From Rhizobium sp. S152 (GTDB lineage Bacteria > Pseudomonadota > Alphaproteobacteria > Rhizobiales > Rhizobiaceae): a DNA stretch of 64,000 nucleotides. The stretch's first letter is position 1, and the number at the start of each line of letters is the position of its first letter. Below the pieces are notes generated by a model, which searched no databases, was not told where the DNA came from, and saw only the letters and a list, made by a program, of their open reading frames with translations. The stretch lies in contig NZ_JAUDRZ010000010.1 of assembly GCF_030380735.1 (NCBI RefSeq), forward strand, positions 1 through 64,000. Reading direction: 5' to 3'. The position numbers and the translations under genes are program-made. Shown one piece after another: positions 27,801 to 37,537 of this stretch.

Positions 27801-28233
27801 TGATAATCCTCACATATTCGTCGGCAGCCTTTTGAAGTTTTTGAGGATCTGCCTTATCCTTTTTCTTTTTGGGATCGCACGCCGTGCCCCGGTAACATCG
27901 CTTACCCTTGAGCTCGCCAACGACACCATAGATTCTGAACTGGTAGGCTTTGAACTCGTAGATCATTACGGAAATTCCGCCTGAGCTACGACGATCTTGC
28001 TTCTTGAACATGGTGTCGTCCAAATGCTGAGGCCCCATCGCTGCGTATCGTTGGAAATATCGAGAAATTGTTCGATATTCCCTGAAACTTGTCTGGTCGT
28101 TGCGTTTCTGAAGCGCCTCATATTCGTCTTTGGCTTCACCAAACAGCCACACAACAGCATAATCGCCGCTTCCCACAAGAAGACCGTCGTCACTTTTCCT
28201 GTCAGATGGTTTCATAGGCGGGCTTCGGTTCAT
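27793..28233 (-). CDS. HigB-like toxin of the TAC system
   Basis: This 146-residue protein (140 if it starts at the ATG at 28215) resembles RelE-superfamily toxins in its C-terminal half: an IYEFKAYQFRIYGVVGELKGKR beta-sheet with basic residues, followed by a Lys-rich stretch (DPKKKKDKAD) and a terminal helix. The first 60 residues carry extra helices. It is the first gene of the operon, ahead of the antitoxin, the order found in the mycobacterial HigB1-HigA1-SecB-like system. The assignment depends partly on its two partners; the toxin itself is divergent. Confidence 0.72.
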   Translation of the reverse strand: MNRSPPMKPSDRKSDDGLLVGSGDYAVVWLFGEAKDEYEALQKRNDQTSFREYRTISRYFQRYAAMGPQHLDDTMFKKQDRRSSGGISVMIYEFKAYQFRIYGVVGELKGKRCYRGTACDPKKKKDKADPQKLQKAADEYVRIING

Positions 28234-28445
28234 GCAACACGAAAATAGTTAAGTTATACCTAAACAGGAATCAAGCGACCCTGGAGAATATATGGAATAA
28301 TATGCTAGCGAGCTCCATCGAAAACAACTAAAAATTGAACACTTCACAAACCTTTAAACAGTTAGCGACGTACTCGACGCTTATAGAGCTCACCGCGCAA
28401 TTTTCGACTGAACTAGGACCAAGTTATATAATAATCGACCATAAC

Positions 28446-29297
28446 TCACAGCTCCGGCCGGTAGCCTTCCACACCCCAATGCTCCATGCGCGGTCGATGC
28501 TGGTGGCGGGGCGGATCGTAGTGGCGCGAGAGCGCCATCAGCGCGGTGCGCAGCATCAGTTTCGCCGAGCGTACCGGCCATTGCCGCTCGCGCTCCACGG
28601 TTTCCAGCCCCTTCATGAAGCAGCAGACGTCGAGCGCCACGCCCGACAGTTCCGGCCCCATGGCCTCGACGGCGCGGTTGACGGCGATGCGGGCGGCCAC
28701 CGCGCCGTCGTTCAGATCGGCCATGCCGCCGCGCAGGCCGGAGCCACGGCTGGCGAGGCGTGGTTCCCACGAGGCGGTGACGCGCGGCTGGAGCTGGCCG
28801 CGGGTGAAATCGGCGAGCAGCCGCTCGCCGGCGGCAAGCGCCTGTTCCGGCAGGAAGCGGCTGCCGTCCTTCTCCTTGAGACGCCCGAGGCTGGCGAGCG
28901 GCGAGGCCTCGCTGTTGACGCGGGCGCGTTGGCGCGTGCTGTCGATCTCGACCATGGCATCCGCGATGGCGCCATGCTGGTGGAGAAAGGCTTCGTCGCG
29001 ATCGGCGGCGGCGCGGCGGAGGTAGGAGCGCACGGCCGACGTCGCTTGGAGGATGCCTTCGGTGCGACTGGCAAGGCCGCGCGCGACGGCCGTTTCGACC
29101 AGCGCCGTGGGGACCACGAGCTCGGTGCCATCGTCGAGACGCAGCGCGCATAGCGATGGTTCGCGCGGTTCCGGACGGCAGGCGCCGCGAAGGACTTCAC
29201 GGCACGGGCCGCGAAGGATGAAACGGAGCAACCGCTCCACCGACTTCCCCTCGCCCGTCGTCTTCTTCCCCTTTGCCTTGCGCACTGCCTTACTCAT
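28446..29297 (-). CDS. DUF6456-domain protein
   Basis: This 283-residue protein begins MSKAVRKAKGKK and has an N-terminal winged-helix-like part (about 12-90) and a conserved C-terminal domain (about 130-270) with LEKxxxSRFLPEQALAAGERLLADF-type sequence, GGMADLNDGAVAARIAVNRA and DVCCFMKGLETVER. I recall this as DUF6456, found next to a DnaA-like helix-turn-helix gene and mucR in rhizobia, as here. Regulation or replication are possible roles. Its ATG overlaps the stop of the upstream gene. Confidence 0.8.
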   Translation of the reverse strand: MSKAVRKAKGKKTTGEGKSVERLLRFILRGPCREVLRGACRPEPREPSLCALRLDDGTELVVPTALVETAVARGLASRTEGILQATSAVRSYLRRAAADRDEAFLHQHGAIADAMVEIDSTRQRARVNSEASPLASLGRLKEKDGSRFLPEQALAAGERLLADFTRGQLQPRVTASWEPRLASRGSGLRGGMADLNDGAVAARIAVNRAVEAMGPELSGVALDVCCFMKGLETVERERQWPVRSAKLMLRTALMALSRHYDPPRHQHRPRMEHWGVEGYRPEL

Positions 29298-29733
29298 GGC
29301 CGGGCACCCCACCGGACCGGAAGATGGAATTAACGGTGCGCTCGACGGCGGAGACGAAGTCGTCGAAAGCGGGATCGTCGCGTCGATCCTCCACGACGTG
29401 GCAAGCGTGGCCCACCGTGGAGCGGTCGCGGCCAAAGGCCTGACCGATGTCCTGCATGTGGATCTGCAGCGCGACGTGGCAGACATACATCGAAATCTGC
29501 CGGATATGGCAAAGCGTGCGCCTGCGGTCGCGCCGGACCTGGATACGGTCCGAGGTCAGCATGACCATCTCCGTGATGATCTGGGTGCAAATGCGGCAAA
29601 CGGCGCGAGCGGGCAGGCTGGCCGGCGGGGCAATAACACCGCGGACATCAGCTTGATTGCTCTCGATCGACAGAGGGGCGGAAAGGTATTGGGGCGCGGC
29701 GGCGCCGGGCAAAGGATTATGTTGAATAGGCAT
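29290..29733 (-). CDS. DnaA domain IV-like helix-turn-helix protein
   Basis: This 147-residue protein has a disordered N-terminal 55 residues and a C-terminal domain resembling the DnaA box-binding domain IV: an HIRQISMYVCHVALQIHMQDIGQAFGRDRSTVGHACH core (about 75-112). It lacks the AAA+ ATPase of DnaA. It could bind DnaA-box-like DNA as a regulator. The start at 29733 has GGGAG upstream. It overlaps the DUF6456 gene by 8 bp, forming a two-gene operon that runs after mucR. Confidence 0.82.
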   Translation of the reverse strand: MPIQHNPLPGAAAPQYLSAPLSIESNQADVRGVIAPPASLPARAVCRICTQIITEMVMLTSDRIQVRRDRRRTLCHIRQISMYVCHVALQIHMQDIGQAFGRDRSTVGHACHVVEDRRDDPAFDDFVSAVERTVNSIFRSGGVPGHE

Positions 29734-29895
29734 ATGAACACTCCCGTTATAGGAATTATTTCATACACCTTACACAGCTGCGGGGATGGATAAAAGCGAG
29801 CTTGCGCAACTTCGTGTTGTTTTAGCTGCGATATTTCTTTAAGCGGCAGAAAATTATGGGATTATTTTCCTCTTTCATTCCTCTCGAAAAAACAC

Positions 29896-29921
29896 AAAAG
29901 CCGGGCTCTCACCCGGCTTTT
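29896..29921. terminator. Intrinsic terminator after mucR
   Basis: AAAAGCCGGG (29896-29905) and CCCGGCTTTT (29912-29921) form a perfect 10-bp stem around CTCTCA, with T-runs on both strands. It lies 25 bp past the mucR stop codon and can work in both directions. Confidence 0.9.
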
Positions 29922-29945
29922 CACGAGATATCGCTTTGGAGCGTA

Positions 29946-30377
29946 TCAGCCGCGTCCGCGCTTGCGGCGCTGGCCGAGGCCCATTTCCTTGGCGAGGCGC
30001 GAGCGTGCTTCGGCATAGGCGGGGGCGACCATCGGGTAATCGACCGGGAGATCCCACTTCTCGCGGTATTCTTCCGGCGAGAGGCTGTGGTGGGTCATCA
30101 GGTGGCGCTTGAGCGACTTGAAGTTGCCGCCGCACTCCAGGCAGGTGATCTGCTCGTCCTGGACGGATTTACGAACCGATACAGCCGGCTTCTGCTTTTC
30201 GACGACGGCCGTTGCCGACGCCGGGACCGATGTGTTGCTCAGAGCCGAATGCACGTCCGAAATAAGGTTTGCGAGATCGCTGACTGGCACCACATGATTG
30301 CTAACATATGCGGCAACAATATCCGCGGTAAGCTCCACCAGCAATTCCGGCCCGCTACCGGCTGCAGTATCCGTCAT
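29946..30377 (-). CDS. mucR: MucR/Ros-family zinc-finger transcriptional regulator
   Basis: This 143-residue protein is a Ros/MucR repressor. The prokaryotic zinc finger is Cys79-x2-Cys82 with two His about 9 and 13-14 residues on ([19 protein letters not shown]). It is followed by the family stretch [30 protein letters not shown]. MucR controls exopolysaccharide, motility and cell-cycle genes in rhizobia and binds AT-rich DNA, usually including its own promoter. The C-terminus is very basic (GQRRKRGRG). The long AT-rich intergenic region upstream fits autoregulation. Confidence 0.95.
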   Translation of the reverse strand: MTDTAAGSGPELLVELTADIVAAYVSNHVVPVSDLANLISDVHSALSNTSVPASATAVVEKQKPAVSVRKSVQDEQITCLECGGNFKSLKRHLMTHHSLSPEEYREKWDLPVDYPMVAPAYAEARSRLAKEMGLGQRRKRGRG

Positions 30378-30819
30378 AGTATGTTTCTCCTGTTTGCATG
30401 CTCAAATGGCCTTGGACTTCTCAGCCAAGGCCGCCATCGTAGAGCCAACAGCAAAAAACGCGGGTTACTGCCACCTGTTTCGAAAAACTGAAATCCACCC
30501 CTAGATTCCCGCAGCCGAAACCCGAACTTAATACTGCCCGATTCCGAATTAGTACGTTAGCACGCAGCCGACTTCCTCAATTAAACATTGAAATGCAAGC
30601 GCAACGAGGAAATAAGCAACGTGATTCTAATTCAATATCAGAACTCTACTTCCGCATCCAAATATCACCGTTTTGCGAAAACGCCAATTATTATTTCATA
30701 TATATCTACCGAAATCTGCCCCGCTCCCAAGAATTATCAACCCGCGAGCTCAAGATTAACGGCCAAATGGCCGGATAAATATGCAAAAATTTGCTTAAAA
30801 TACTGAAACGAAAGCACTC
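30378..30819. other. AT-rich regulatory region upstream of mucR
   Basis: This 442-bp stretch contains no supported gene on either strand. It is conspicuously AT-rich from 30540 to 30800, with runs such as TATATATCTACC near 30697. It likely carries the mucR promoter and MucR sites. The mnh operon ends on the same strand just beyond it. Confidence 0.5.
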
Positions 30820-31149
30820 TCATCTTTTAGCGAGGTCGTCGCGCACCGATTCCGGGCCTAGCCGGAGCCCTGTTTTGTGTGCCGCGCGGGCCAGCAGATG
30901 AGCCGCCACCGGCGCCGTCAGCAGGAAGAAGACAAAGCCCGCCACCGCCCGAACCAGCACCGCCACCTCGCCCGAGGCGATGCCAGCGGCGATCAGCAAC
31001 AAGCCGGAGCCGACCGTCCCTGCCTTCGATGCCGCGTGCATGCGGGTGTAAAGGTCCGGCAGGCGGAGCAGGCCGAGGGCAGCCACCAGCGCAAACAGTG
31101 CGCCCGCGACAATGAGGACGGCGACGACGATTGCTGTCGGATAGCTCAT
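30820..31149 (-). CDS. mnhG: Na+/H+ antiporter subunit G (MnhG/MrpG/PhaG)
   Basis: This 109-residue protein has three transmembrane helices (about 5-28, 45-62, 66-88), and the [20 protein letters not shown] motif at 28-47 is diagnostic for MrpG. It is the last of seven subunits of an Mrp antiporter complex in the inner membrane that exchanges monovalent cations for protons. Its start overlaps the end of mnhF. Confidence 0.93.
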   Translation of the reverse strand: MSYPTAIVVAVLIVAGALFALVAALGLLRLPDLYTRMHAASKAGTVGSGLLLIAAGIASGEVAVLVRAVAGFVFFLLTAPVAAHLLARAAHKTGLRLGPESVRDDLAKR

Positions 31150-31541
31150 CCCTTGCGTCCCTTCTTCACGGCGCGGCCGGCGGTATTGCCCTTGCGCGCC
31201 TTGTTGGCCTTCACTTTTGGCAATTTCGCGGCAGCGGGCGCCTTGCGCGACGGCTCGACGATGGTGGCGCGCGAAAGCACGAAGCGGGCGAAGGCGACGG
31301 TGGCAAGGAAGCCGACGAGGCCGAGCGCGATCGCGATATCGATATAGAGCGCGAAGCCGGTCTTTACCGACAGCACGGCGATGAAGCCGATGGCGGTGCC
31401 CGACAGCGTATCGAGCGCCAGGATGCGATCGGGTAGCGTCGGCCCGACGAGAACCCGCCAGCTCGCCAGCAGAAAGGCGAGGCCGAGAATGGCAAGGGCA
31501 ATCGTCGCGGCCGTGGAGACGATGACCAGCGGCTCGATCAT
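31146..31541 (-). CDS. mnhF: Na+/H+ antiporter subunit F (MnhF/MrpF/PhaF)
   Basis: This 131-residue protein has three transmembrane helices (about 7-27, 37-56, 62-85) and the [15 protein letters not shown] motif at 33-47 typical of MrpF. It is longer than usual: the last 40 residues form a Lys/Arg-rich, Ala-rich cytoplasmic tail ([19 protein letters not shown]) not needed by the family. It overlaps mnhE by 4 bp and mnhG by 4 bp. Confidence 0.93.
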   Translation of the reverse strand: MIEPLVIVSTAATIALAILGLAFLLASWRVLVGPTLPDRILALDTLSGTAIGFIAVLSVKTGFALYIDIAIALGLVGFLATVAFARFVLSRATIVEPSRKAPAAAKLPKVKANKARKGNTAGRAVKKGRKG

Positions 31542-32011
31542 CGGAACGCCTCCATGATCTTGCGCTCGAAGCCATCGGCGATGTCGCGTCTGGCCTTGTC
31601 GGGATCGGAGCAATCCAGCGCGTGGACGTAGAGGATGCGGCGGTCGTCGGACACATCGACCGACAGCGTGCCGGGGGTCAGCGTGATCATGTTGGCCAGC
31701 AGGGCGATCTCGAAATCGCGGTCGACTGTCAGCGGAAAGGCGAAGATGCCGGGCTTGATCGTCAGCTTCGGGCTGAGCACGGTGGCGGCGACCCTGAGCG
31801 CCGAGAGAGACAGTTCCTTGAGAAACAGGAGGATCAGCGAAAGGATCGCCCAGCAGCGGCGCAGATAGCCCGCACCGCCATAGGGCTCGCGGACCACAAG
31901 CAGGGCGACGGCGCCGAGCACGAAGCCGAGGACGAGATTGTGCGGCGACGTGCTGCCGGAGACGGCGGCCCAGGCGATGGTGAGCAGCAGATTGAGGAGG
32001 AGCGCGATCAT
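31538..32011 (-). CDS. mnhE: Na+/H+ antiporter subunit E (MnhE/MrpE/PhaE)
   Basis: This 157-residue protein has N-terminal membrane helices (about 2-45, 55-75) and a cytosolic domain containing the family motif [18 protein letters not shown] (105-122). It belongs to the same complex. The start overlaps the end of mnhD by 4 bp. Confidence 0.93.
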   Translation of the reverse strand: MIALLLNLLLTIAWAAVSGSTSPHNLVLGFVLGAVALLVVREPYGGAGYLRRCWAILSLILLFLKELSLSALRVAATVLSPKLTIKPGIFAFPLTVDRDFEIALLANMITLTPGTLSVDVSDDRRILYVHALDCSDPDKARRDIADGFERKIMEAFR

Positions 32012-33579
32012 GGTGCCTCTCCCTCCAGCGCGGCACTTTCGGGGAAGACGGACTGCAGGTAGGCGGCGGGATCGGCAAGGCCATCGGCGGCGGATTGGGT
32101 GAGCTGCAGCAGCGTGTTCGGGAAGATGCCGAAGCCGACGACCAGCGCCGTCAGCGCGATGATCGGCAGCGTGGCCGGCCAGGCGATTGTGGCGTGGAGC
32201 TGGGCTTCCGTCGCCGGGCGCCAGTAGGCGAGAAGGAAGACGCGGCCGAAGGCGATCAGGGTAATAAAGCCGCCGATCAGGATGACCGCCGCCAGCCACC
32301 AGGCGCCGACATCGAGCGAGGCCTTGACCAGCGTCACCTTGGGCCAGAAGCCCGTGAACGGCGGCAGGCCGCAGGCGGCGAGGAAGAGGATGAAGGACAG
32401 GCCGGCGAACAGGCCGTTGCGGCGATAGAGGCCGGCGAGCGTGGTCAGCGAGAAGCCGCCGCCGAGCCGGGCCGCCTGCCCCGCCACGAGATAGAGTGCT
32501 GTCATCAACAGCATGGAGTGCAGCGCATAGAGGACGGCACCGGAGAGCCCGCCCGCGGTACCCAGCGCCACGCCGATCAGCATGCTGCCGATACCCGAAA
32601 TGACCGTATAGCCGAGCAGCTTGCGGATATCGTCCTGCGCCAGCGCGCCGAGTGCGCCGGTGATGACGGTGAGCGCACCGATTGCGGCGATCAACAGGCT
32701 TAGCTCGTCGCGCTCGGCCGGCAGCAGCATGACGAGGACGCGGATCAGCGCGTAGACGCCGACCTTGGTGAGCAGGCCGGCGAACAGCGCGGAAACGACG
32801 ATGCGCGGCGTGTGATAGGAGGCCGGCAGCCAGAAATTGACCGGAAAGGCTGCGGCCTTCATGGCGAAGGCGAGCAGGAAAAGGGCAGCCAGCGTCATCA
32901 TCGGCGCGTGAGAGCGAACCGCCTCGGCCTTCATGGCGATGTCGGCCATGTTGAGCGTGCCGAAGGACGCATAGAGAATGCCGACCGCTATCAGGAACAG
33001 GGTCGTGGCGATGAGATTGAGGACGGCGTATTTCATGGCGCCGTCGATCTGGGCGCGCTCGGAGCCGAGGATCAGCAGCCCGAAGGAGGCGATCAGCAGC
33101 ACCTCGAACCAGACATAGAGGTTGAAGATATCGCCGGTCGTGAAGCTGCCGGTGACGCCGGCCATCAAGAGCAGCAGGAAGGGGAAGAAGCCGTGGCGGC
33201 GGCTGTTAGGGTCGATGTCGCCGAGCGCACAGACGCCGCCGGCAAGGGCCGCGATCGACGCCGTCAGCGCCATCAGGGCGCCGAGGACGTCGATGCTGAA
33301 GGCGATGCCGAAAGGCGGCAGCCAGCGGCCCATGACCATGGTGAGCGGACCGTGTGCCGCGACGCGGGCGAGCAGCAGCGCGTCGAGGACCACGAGCAGG
33401 GCGAGGCCCGCGATGGCGAGTGCTGCCTGCAGGCGGATGGCGCCGCGCATCATCATGAGGATGGCGCCGAGCGTGATGCAGAGCGCGACCGGGGCGATGG
33501 CGAGCCAGCTTTCGAGGGTCGCCGGTGTGGTGACGAGGGCGGCGGAGAGGGCCATGGCGGTGTTCGCGGGGGTGGCCAT
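32008..33579 (-). CDS. mnhD: Na+/H+ antiporter subunit D (MnhD/MrpD/PhaD)
   Basis: This 523-residue protein has about 14 transmembrane helices and belongs to the proton-pumping family shared with NuoL/M/N. Landmarks are FEVLLIASFGLL with the essential Glu, KAAAFPVNFWLPASYHTP with the Lys of the channel, and a LLTKVGVYALIR helix. GAGGAG lies 8 nt before the ATG at 33579. A 233-bp gap, unusual in this operon, separates it from mnhC and contains a long inverted repeat. Confidence 0.95.
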   Translation of the reverse strand: MATPANTAMALSAALVTTPATLESWLAIAPVALCITLGAILMMMRGAIRLQAALAIAGLALLVVLDALLLARVAAHGPLTMVMGRWLPPFGIAFSIDVLGALMALTASIAALAGGVCALGDIDPNSRRHGFFPFLLLLMAGVTGSFTTGDIFNLYVWFEVLLIASFGLLILGSERAQIDGAMKYAVLNLIATTLFLIAVGILYASFGTLNMADIAMKAEAVRSHAPMMTLAALFLLAFAMKAAAFPVNFWLPASYHTPRIVVSALFAGLLTKVGVYALIRVLVMLLPAERDELSLLIAAIGALTVITGALGALAQDDIRKLLGYTVISGIGSMLIGVALGTAGGLSGAVLYALHSMLLMTALYLVAGQAARLGGGFSLTTLAGLYRRNGLFAGLSFILFLAACGLPPFTGFWPKVTLVKASLDVGAWWLAAVILIGGFITLIAFGRVFLLAYWRPATEAQLHATIAWPATLPIIALTALVVGFGIFPNTLLQLTQSAADGLADPAAYLQSVFPESAALEGEAP

Positions 33580-33616
33580 TCAGGGGGCTCCTCGCGATGA
33601 GGTCTGAGAAGATAAG

Positions 33617-33785
33617 GCCCTCTCTGCCCTGCCGGGCATCTCCCCCACAAGGGGGGAGAAGAATCGTGGCGAGCGCATCGCCCAGCATTTAATCCTCGCA
33701 CCCGTTGCCCGCTTCCCCTGGCGAGCGGGTGAGCCCAGCGGTTCTCCCCCCTCGTGGGGGAGATGCCCGGCAGGGCAGAGAGGGC
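33617..33785. repeat. Long inverted repeat inside the mnh operon
   Basis: A 44-bp arm at 33617-33660 and its near-perfect reverse complement at 33742-33785 (one mismatch) enclose 81 bp. Each arm also has its own small CTCCCCC/GGGGGAG hairpin. The arms look like a common rhizobial intergenic repeat (from memory). In the mnh mRNA, the gap between mnhC and mnhD would fold into a very stable stem. Confidence 0.85.
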
Positions 33786-33812
33786 TTTTTATCCGCACAA
33801 CACTCATCATCA

Positions 33813-34190
33813 TCAATACCCCAACGGCGGCCGCCCGGGATGGTCGGGTTCGGCGACCCGCATCTCGTCGGTGTTGTCGGTGCCGATGTCCTGATAGCTG
33901 CGGTAGGTCAGCACCAGCAGGAAGGCGAGGAAGGAGAAGGAGATGACGATCGCCGTCAGGATCAGCGCCTGCGGCAGCGGATTGGCGGCGCCCGATGGCA
34001 GCGTGTCGAGGCTATCAGGAATGATCGGCGGCACCTCGCGCGTCAACCGTCCCGCGGTGAAGAGAAGCAAGTTGACGGCATTGCCGAGGATGGCGATGCC
34101 CAGCATGATGCGGATCGAGAACTTCGACAGCATGAGGTAAACCGCGGCTGCGAAGAACAGGCCGACGAGACCGGCAAAGAGCGGCTCCAT
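33813..34190 (-). CDS. mnhC: Na+/H+ antiporter subunit C (MnhC/MrpC/PhaC)
   Basis: This 125-residue protein is a NuoK homologue with three transmembrane helices (about 4-22, 28-48, 72-97) and the GIAILGNAVNLLLF and NPLPQALILTAIVIS motifs. It overlaps mnhB by one base (TGATG). It ends in an extra soluble tail rich in Pro and Asp. Confidence 0.94.
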   Translation of the reverse strand: MEPLFAGLVGLFFAAAVYLMLSKFSIRIMLGIAILGNAVNLLLFTAGRLTREVPPIIPDSLDTLPSGAANPLPQALILTAIVISFSFLAFLLVLTYRSYQDIGTDNTDEMRVAEPDHPGRPPLGY

Positions 34191-34609
34191 CACTCCACCT
34201 CCCTTTCCTCGAGCGCCAGCGCAATCGCCGTGACGGCGCCGACCACGACGAAATAGACGCCGATATCGAAGAGCATGACCGTCGACAGCGGCACCTCCAC
34301 GCCTGCGATGACGGGATAGATCCACAGGCCGGTCATGAAGGGAACGGCGAAGGCGACCGAGAGGATACCGGCGCTCGAGGCCATCAGCAGGCCGGCGCCC
34401 GATATCGTCAGCGGGTGGAAACGGATGGCGCGGCGTACGGCGTCGACGCCATTGGCGATGCCGAGCACGGCGAGCGCAGAGGCGGCGATAAGCCCGCCGA
34501 TGAAGCCGCCACCCGGTTCGTTATGCCCGCGCAGCAGCACGAAGACGGAGAAGAGCAGCATCAGGGCCGTGAGGACGGGGGCGACGGTGCGGAAGATCAA
34601 AGTGTTCAT
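34190..34609 (-). CDS. mnhB: Na+/H+ antiporter subunit B (MnhB/MrpB/PhaB)
   Basis: This 139-residue protein has four transmembrane helices and the family motifs [14 protein letters not shown] (27-40) and [15 protein letters not shown] (110-124). It overlaps mnhA by 4 bp. It is a membrane subunit of the antiporter. Confidence 0.94.
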   Translation of the reverse strand: MNTLIFRTVAPVLTALMLLFSVFVLLRGHNEPGGGFIGGLIAASALAVLGIANGVDAVRRAIRFHPLTISGAGLLMASSAGILSVAFAVPFMTGLWIYPVIAGVEVPLSTVMLFDIGVYFVVVGAVTAIALALEEREVE

Positions 34610-36984
34610 GGACGCTCCACTCCGAGCGCATGCGGCGCGTCCGGTGGCGGTCGTACCAACTTGCGCTCCTTGCGCGCACGCATGCGGATCAGCGCCAGGA
34701 TCGCGAGACCGGTGACGGCGACGACGGCGATCTCGCCCAGCGTGTCGGTGCCGCGGAAATCGACGATGATGACGTTCACGACATTGGCGCCGTGCGCGAT
34801 GGTCTTCGAATAGGTGTTGAAGAAATCGCTGAGCGCCGTGTCCAAGGGCGCCTGCGTCACCTTCATCAAAAGCAGCATGAGGCCGGCGCCGCAGGCGAGC
34901 GCTAAGAAGCCGTCGAACAGGCGCTGCGCGGGCGGGCGCCGGTCGGTGGGCGACAGGCGCAGCCGGGTCATGACCAATGCCAGAATGACGACGGAGAGCG
35001 TTTCCACCATGAACTGGGTGAAGGCGAGATCCGGCGCGCCATAGAGCAGGAAGATGATGGCGACGGAAAAGCCCTGAATGCCGAGGGAGACGATCGCCGT
35101 CAGCCGGTCGCGGGCGACGACAACGGCGCCGAGGCCGAGGACGGCGAGCAGGAGGATCACCCATTCATAGAGGGGAACGCCATGCGGCCACGAGGGCATG
35201 GCGGGCATTTCGCCATAGAGCCAGAGCGGCAGGATGAGGACGGCTGCGACCGCGATGAAGGTGGCGGTGACATAGATCTCCAGCCGGCCCGGCTGGATGA
35301 AGCGGGTGACGCGGATGGCGATTTTCACGAGGCCCGAGACGGCATGGTCGAAGCCACGATCGGGGCCGGTTCCGATGGTTTCGAGCAGCAAGGCCATCAG
35401 CGCCCGCACACGGTCGAGCATCCGGTAGGCGGCGATGCCGAGGGCGATGGTGACAAGCGACAGCAGCAGCGGCAGGCCGAGATGCGGGACGAGCGAGATG
35501 TCGACGGTGGCGGCTGCTCCCGAAATCGCCGAGGCCATGGGCGAGGAGATGTAGTGGTGGGTGACCGCCGAAAGGATGGCGGCGACGAAGCCCAGCAGAG
35601 AGAGGACGACAGGGCCGAGCCAGAGGAGCGGCGGCGCCTCATGCGGATGCCTTGGGGTTTCCACCCGCGCGCCGAAGAAGGGCTTGATGGCGACGGCAAA
35701 GCCGATGGCGAACATCAGGGCGTTGCCGATCACCGCGACGGCGGTGAAGAGGATCGACCAGGGATCGCCGGATGCCAGCGCCGCATAGATCTCCTCCTTG
35801 GCGAGGAAGCCGAAGAATGGCGGCAGGCCGCCCATGGAGAAGGCGGCGGCGAGTGCTGTCATCGCCGTCAGCGGCATGGCGTTCCGCAGTCCGCCGAGGC
35901 GGGTGATATCGCGGCTGCCGGTCTCGTGATCGATGATGCCCGCTACCATGAAGAGCGCGCCCTTGAACAGCGAATGGGCCACCAGATAGAGCGTCGCCGC
36001 CTCCACCGCGTAGGGCGAGCCGAAGCCAGTGAGCATCACCAGCAGGCCAAGCGAGGCGACGGTGGTGTAGGCGAGCTGCAGCTTGAGATCGGTCTGTCGC
36101 AGCGAAAGCAGCGTGCCGACGATGAGCGTCGCGCCGCCGAAGAGCGGCAGCAGCGTTTCCCAGGCCGGCGTGCCGCCCATGGCCGGGTTCAGCCGCATCA
36201 GGAGGTAGACGCCGGCTTTCACCATGGTGGCGGAATGCAGGTAGGCGGACACGGGCGTCGGCGCTTCCATGGCGTTGGGAAGCCAGAAATGGAACGGGAA
36301 CTGCGCCGACTTGGTGAAGGCGCCCGCAAGCATCAGGATGAGGATGGCGAGATAGGTCGGATTGGCGCGCAGCAGCTCGCCCGAGAGAAGCAGGCTCGAC
36401 AGCGATGTGGCGCCGGTCGCGCTCCAGACCAGGAGCAGTCCCGCGAGCAATGCCAGCCCGCCACCGCCGGTGACGACCAGCGCCTGCAACGCTGCGCGGC
36501 GCGAGGCCTCGCGGGTGTGGTCGAAGCCGATCAGCAGGAAGGAGGTGATCGAGGTGAGCTCCCAGAAGATGAATAGCATCAGCAGGCTGTCCGACAGCAC
36601 AAGCCCGAGCATCGATCCCATGAACAGGAAGATGAAGGAGAAGAAACGGCCGAGATCGCGATGCCCCTTCAGGTAGCCGCCGGCATAGAGCACGACCAGC
36701 GTGCCGATGCCTGATATCAGCAGCGCGAAGGTGACGGAGAGGCCGTCGAGCAAAAAGGAAAAGCGGATATCGTAGGCCGGCACCCAGTCGTAGCCGCCGG
36801 TCATCACGTTTCCGGCGGCGGCTTCAGGCAGGAGGCCGAGAAAGTGGATGAAAGCGAGCGCCGGGATGAGCGCCAGCAGCCAGGCGGCATTGGCACCCAT
36901 GATGCGTGTGACGAAAGGGGCGAGGACAGCGCCGAGGAACGGCAGAAGGAGGGCCGCGAATGTCAGAGCCGTAACGGCGGCCAT
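34606..36984 (-). CDS. mnhA: Na+/H+ antiporter subunit A (MnhA/MrpA/PhaA)
   Basis: This 792-residue protein is the NuoL-like largest subunit, with about 20 transmembrane helices. It has the essential Glu region ([18 protein letters not shown]), the Lys region ([34 protein letters not shown]) and a C-terminal DUF4040-type extension with [23 protein letters not shown] and [20 protein letters not shown] precedes the ATG at 36984. It starts the seven-gene operon mnhABCDEFG, which supports sodium, potassium and alkaline pH tolerance. Confidence 0.95.
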   Translation of the reverse strand: MAAVTALTFAALLLPFLGAVLAPFVTRIMGANAAWLLALIPALAFIHFLGLLPEAAAGNVMTGGYDWVPAYDIRFSFLLDGLSVTFALLISGIGTLVVLYAGGYLKGHRDLGRFFSFIFLFMGSMLGLVLSDSLLMLFIFWELTSITSFLLIGFDHTREASRRAALQALVVTGGGGLALLAGLLLVWSATGATSLSSLLLSGELLRANPTYLAILILMLAGAFTKSAQFPFHFWLPNAMEAPTPVSAYLHSATMVKAGVYLLMRLNPAMGGTPAWETLLPLFGGATLIVGTLLSLRQTDLKLQLAYTTVASLGLLVMLTGFGSPYAVEAATLYLVAHSLFKGALFMVAGIIDHETGSRDITRLGGLRNAMPLTAMTALAAAFSMGGLPPFFGFLAKEEIYAALASGDPWSILFTAVAVIGNALMFAIGFAVAIKPFFGARVETPRHPHEAPPLLWLGPVVLSLLGFVAAILSAVTHHYISSPMASAISGAAATVDISLVPHLGLPLLLSLVTIALGIAAYRMLDRVRALMALLLETIGTGPDRGFDHAVSGLVKIAIRVTRFIQPGRLEIYVTATFIAVAAVLILPLWLYGEMPAMPSWPHGVPLYEWVILLLAVLGLGAVVVARDRLTAIVSLGIQGFSVAIIFLLYGAPDLAFTQFMVETLSVVILALVMTRLRLSPTDRRPPAQRLFDGFLALACGAGLMLLLMKVTQAPLDTALSDFFNTYSKTIAHGANVVNVIIVDFRGTDTLGEIAVVAVTGLAILALIRMRARKERKLVRPPPDAPHALGVERP

Positions 36985-37063
36985 GTCCCCTCCTCTGCCC
37001 GCGAATCCCCATTCCGACGACGCCGGAAGCGTGTTTCAGGTTTAAGAGAAGAACGCTGGCGGC

Positions 37064-37336
37064 TCAAGCCTTATGGGACGGCTGGCCTGGCTTGGCGGGC
37101 CTGGACTCACAGAGAACGACCGCCGACGGGCCGGCGAAGGCGCGCCACAGCAGGGCGTGACAGAAGAACAGCGCAAGCAGCAGGGGCCAGACGGCGGAAC
37201 CGAACAGGCCCGCCACACGTGTCAGCGTCCAGCCGTCACGATACATCCATCCCTCAATGAAGGTCATGACAGCAAAAGCCGACGCCACGGCACAATATAC
37301 TGTAACTATAAAACCCTGAAACATCGTGGCCCCCAT
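37064..37336 (-). CDS. Small hypothetical membrane protein
   Basis: This 90-residue protein has two transmembrane helices (about 7-26 and 44-67), with WMYRDGWTLTRVAGLFGS between them and a short soluble tail. An AAAGGTG ribosome site precedes the ATG at 37336; the ATG at 37324 is also possible. It lies 79 bp upstream of mnhA on the same strand, so it might be the first gene of that transcript, but no functional link is known. Confidence 0.65.
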   Translation of the reverse strand: MGATMFQGFIVTVYCAVASAFAVMTFIEGWMYRDGWTLTRVAGLFGSAVWPLLLALFFCHALLWRAFAGPSAVVLCESRPAKPGQPSHKA

Positions 37337-37537
37337 GCCACCTTTAGAACCCTAGACTGTAGAATACCGCAATACTTACCGAAATGTGAACATATCTATT
37401 ACAAGTAGATGCCGACGCCTTGCTTCGCCTAAAGACGTAGCGGCCACCGGCCTTTCCCTTGATCGTGACCGCCGCCCGCCCCACATTGCCACGGTGGACA
37501 CCGCCCTACCCTTTCCCCGCCCCCGAAAGGAGACGCC

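Noticed and set aside
35182..36576. Long open frame antisense to mnhA
   Set aside because: The product is a low-complexity string of Arg, Gly, Glu and Gln, typical of the complement of membrane-protein genes. mnhA is unmistakable.
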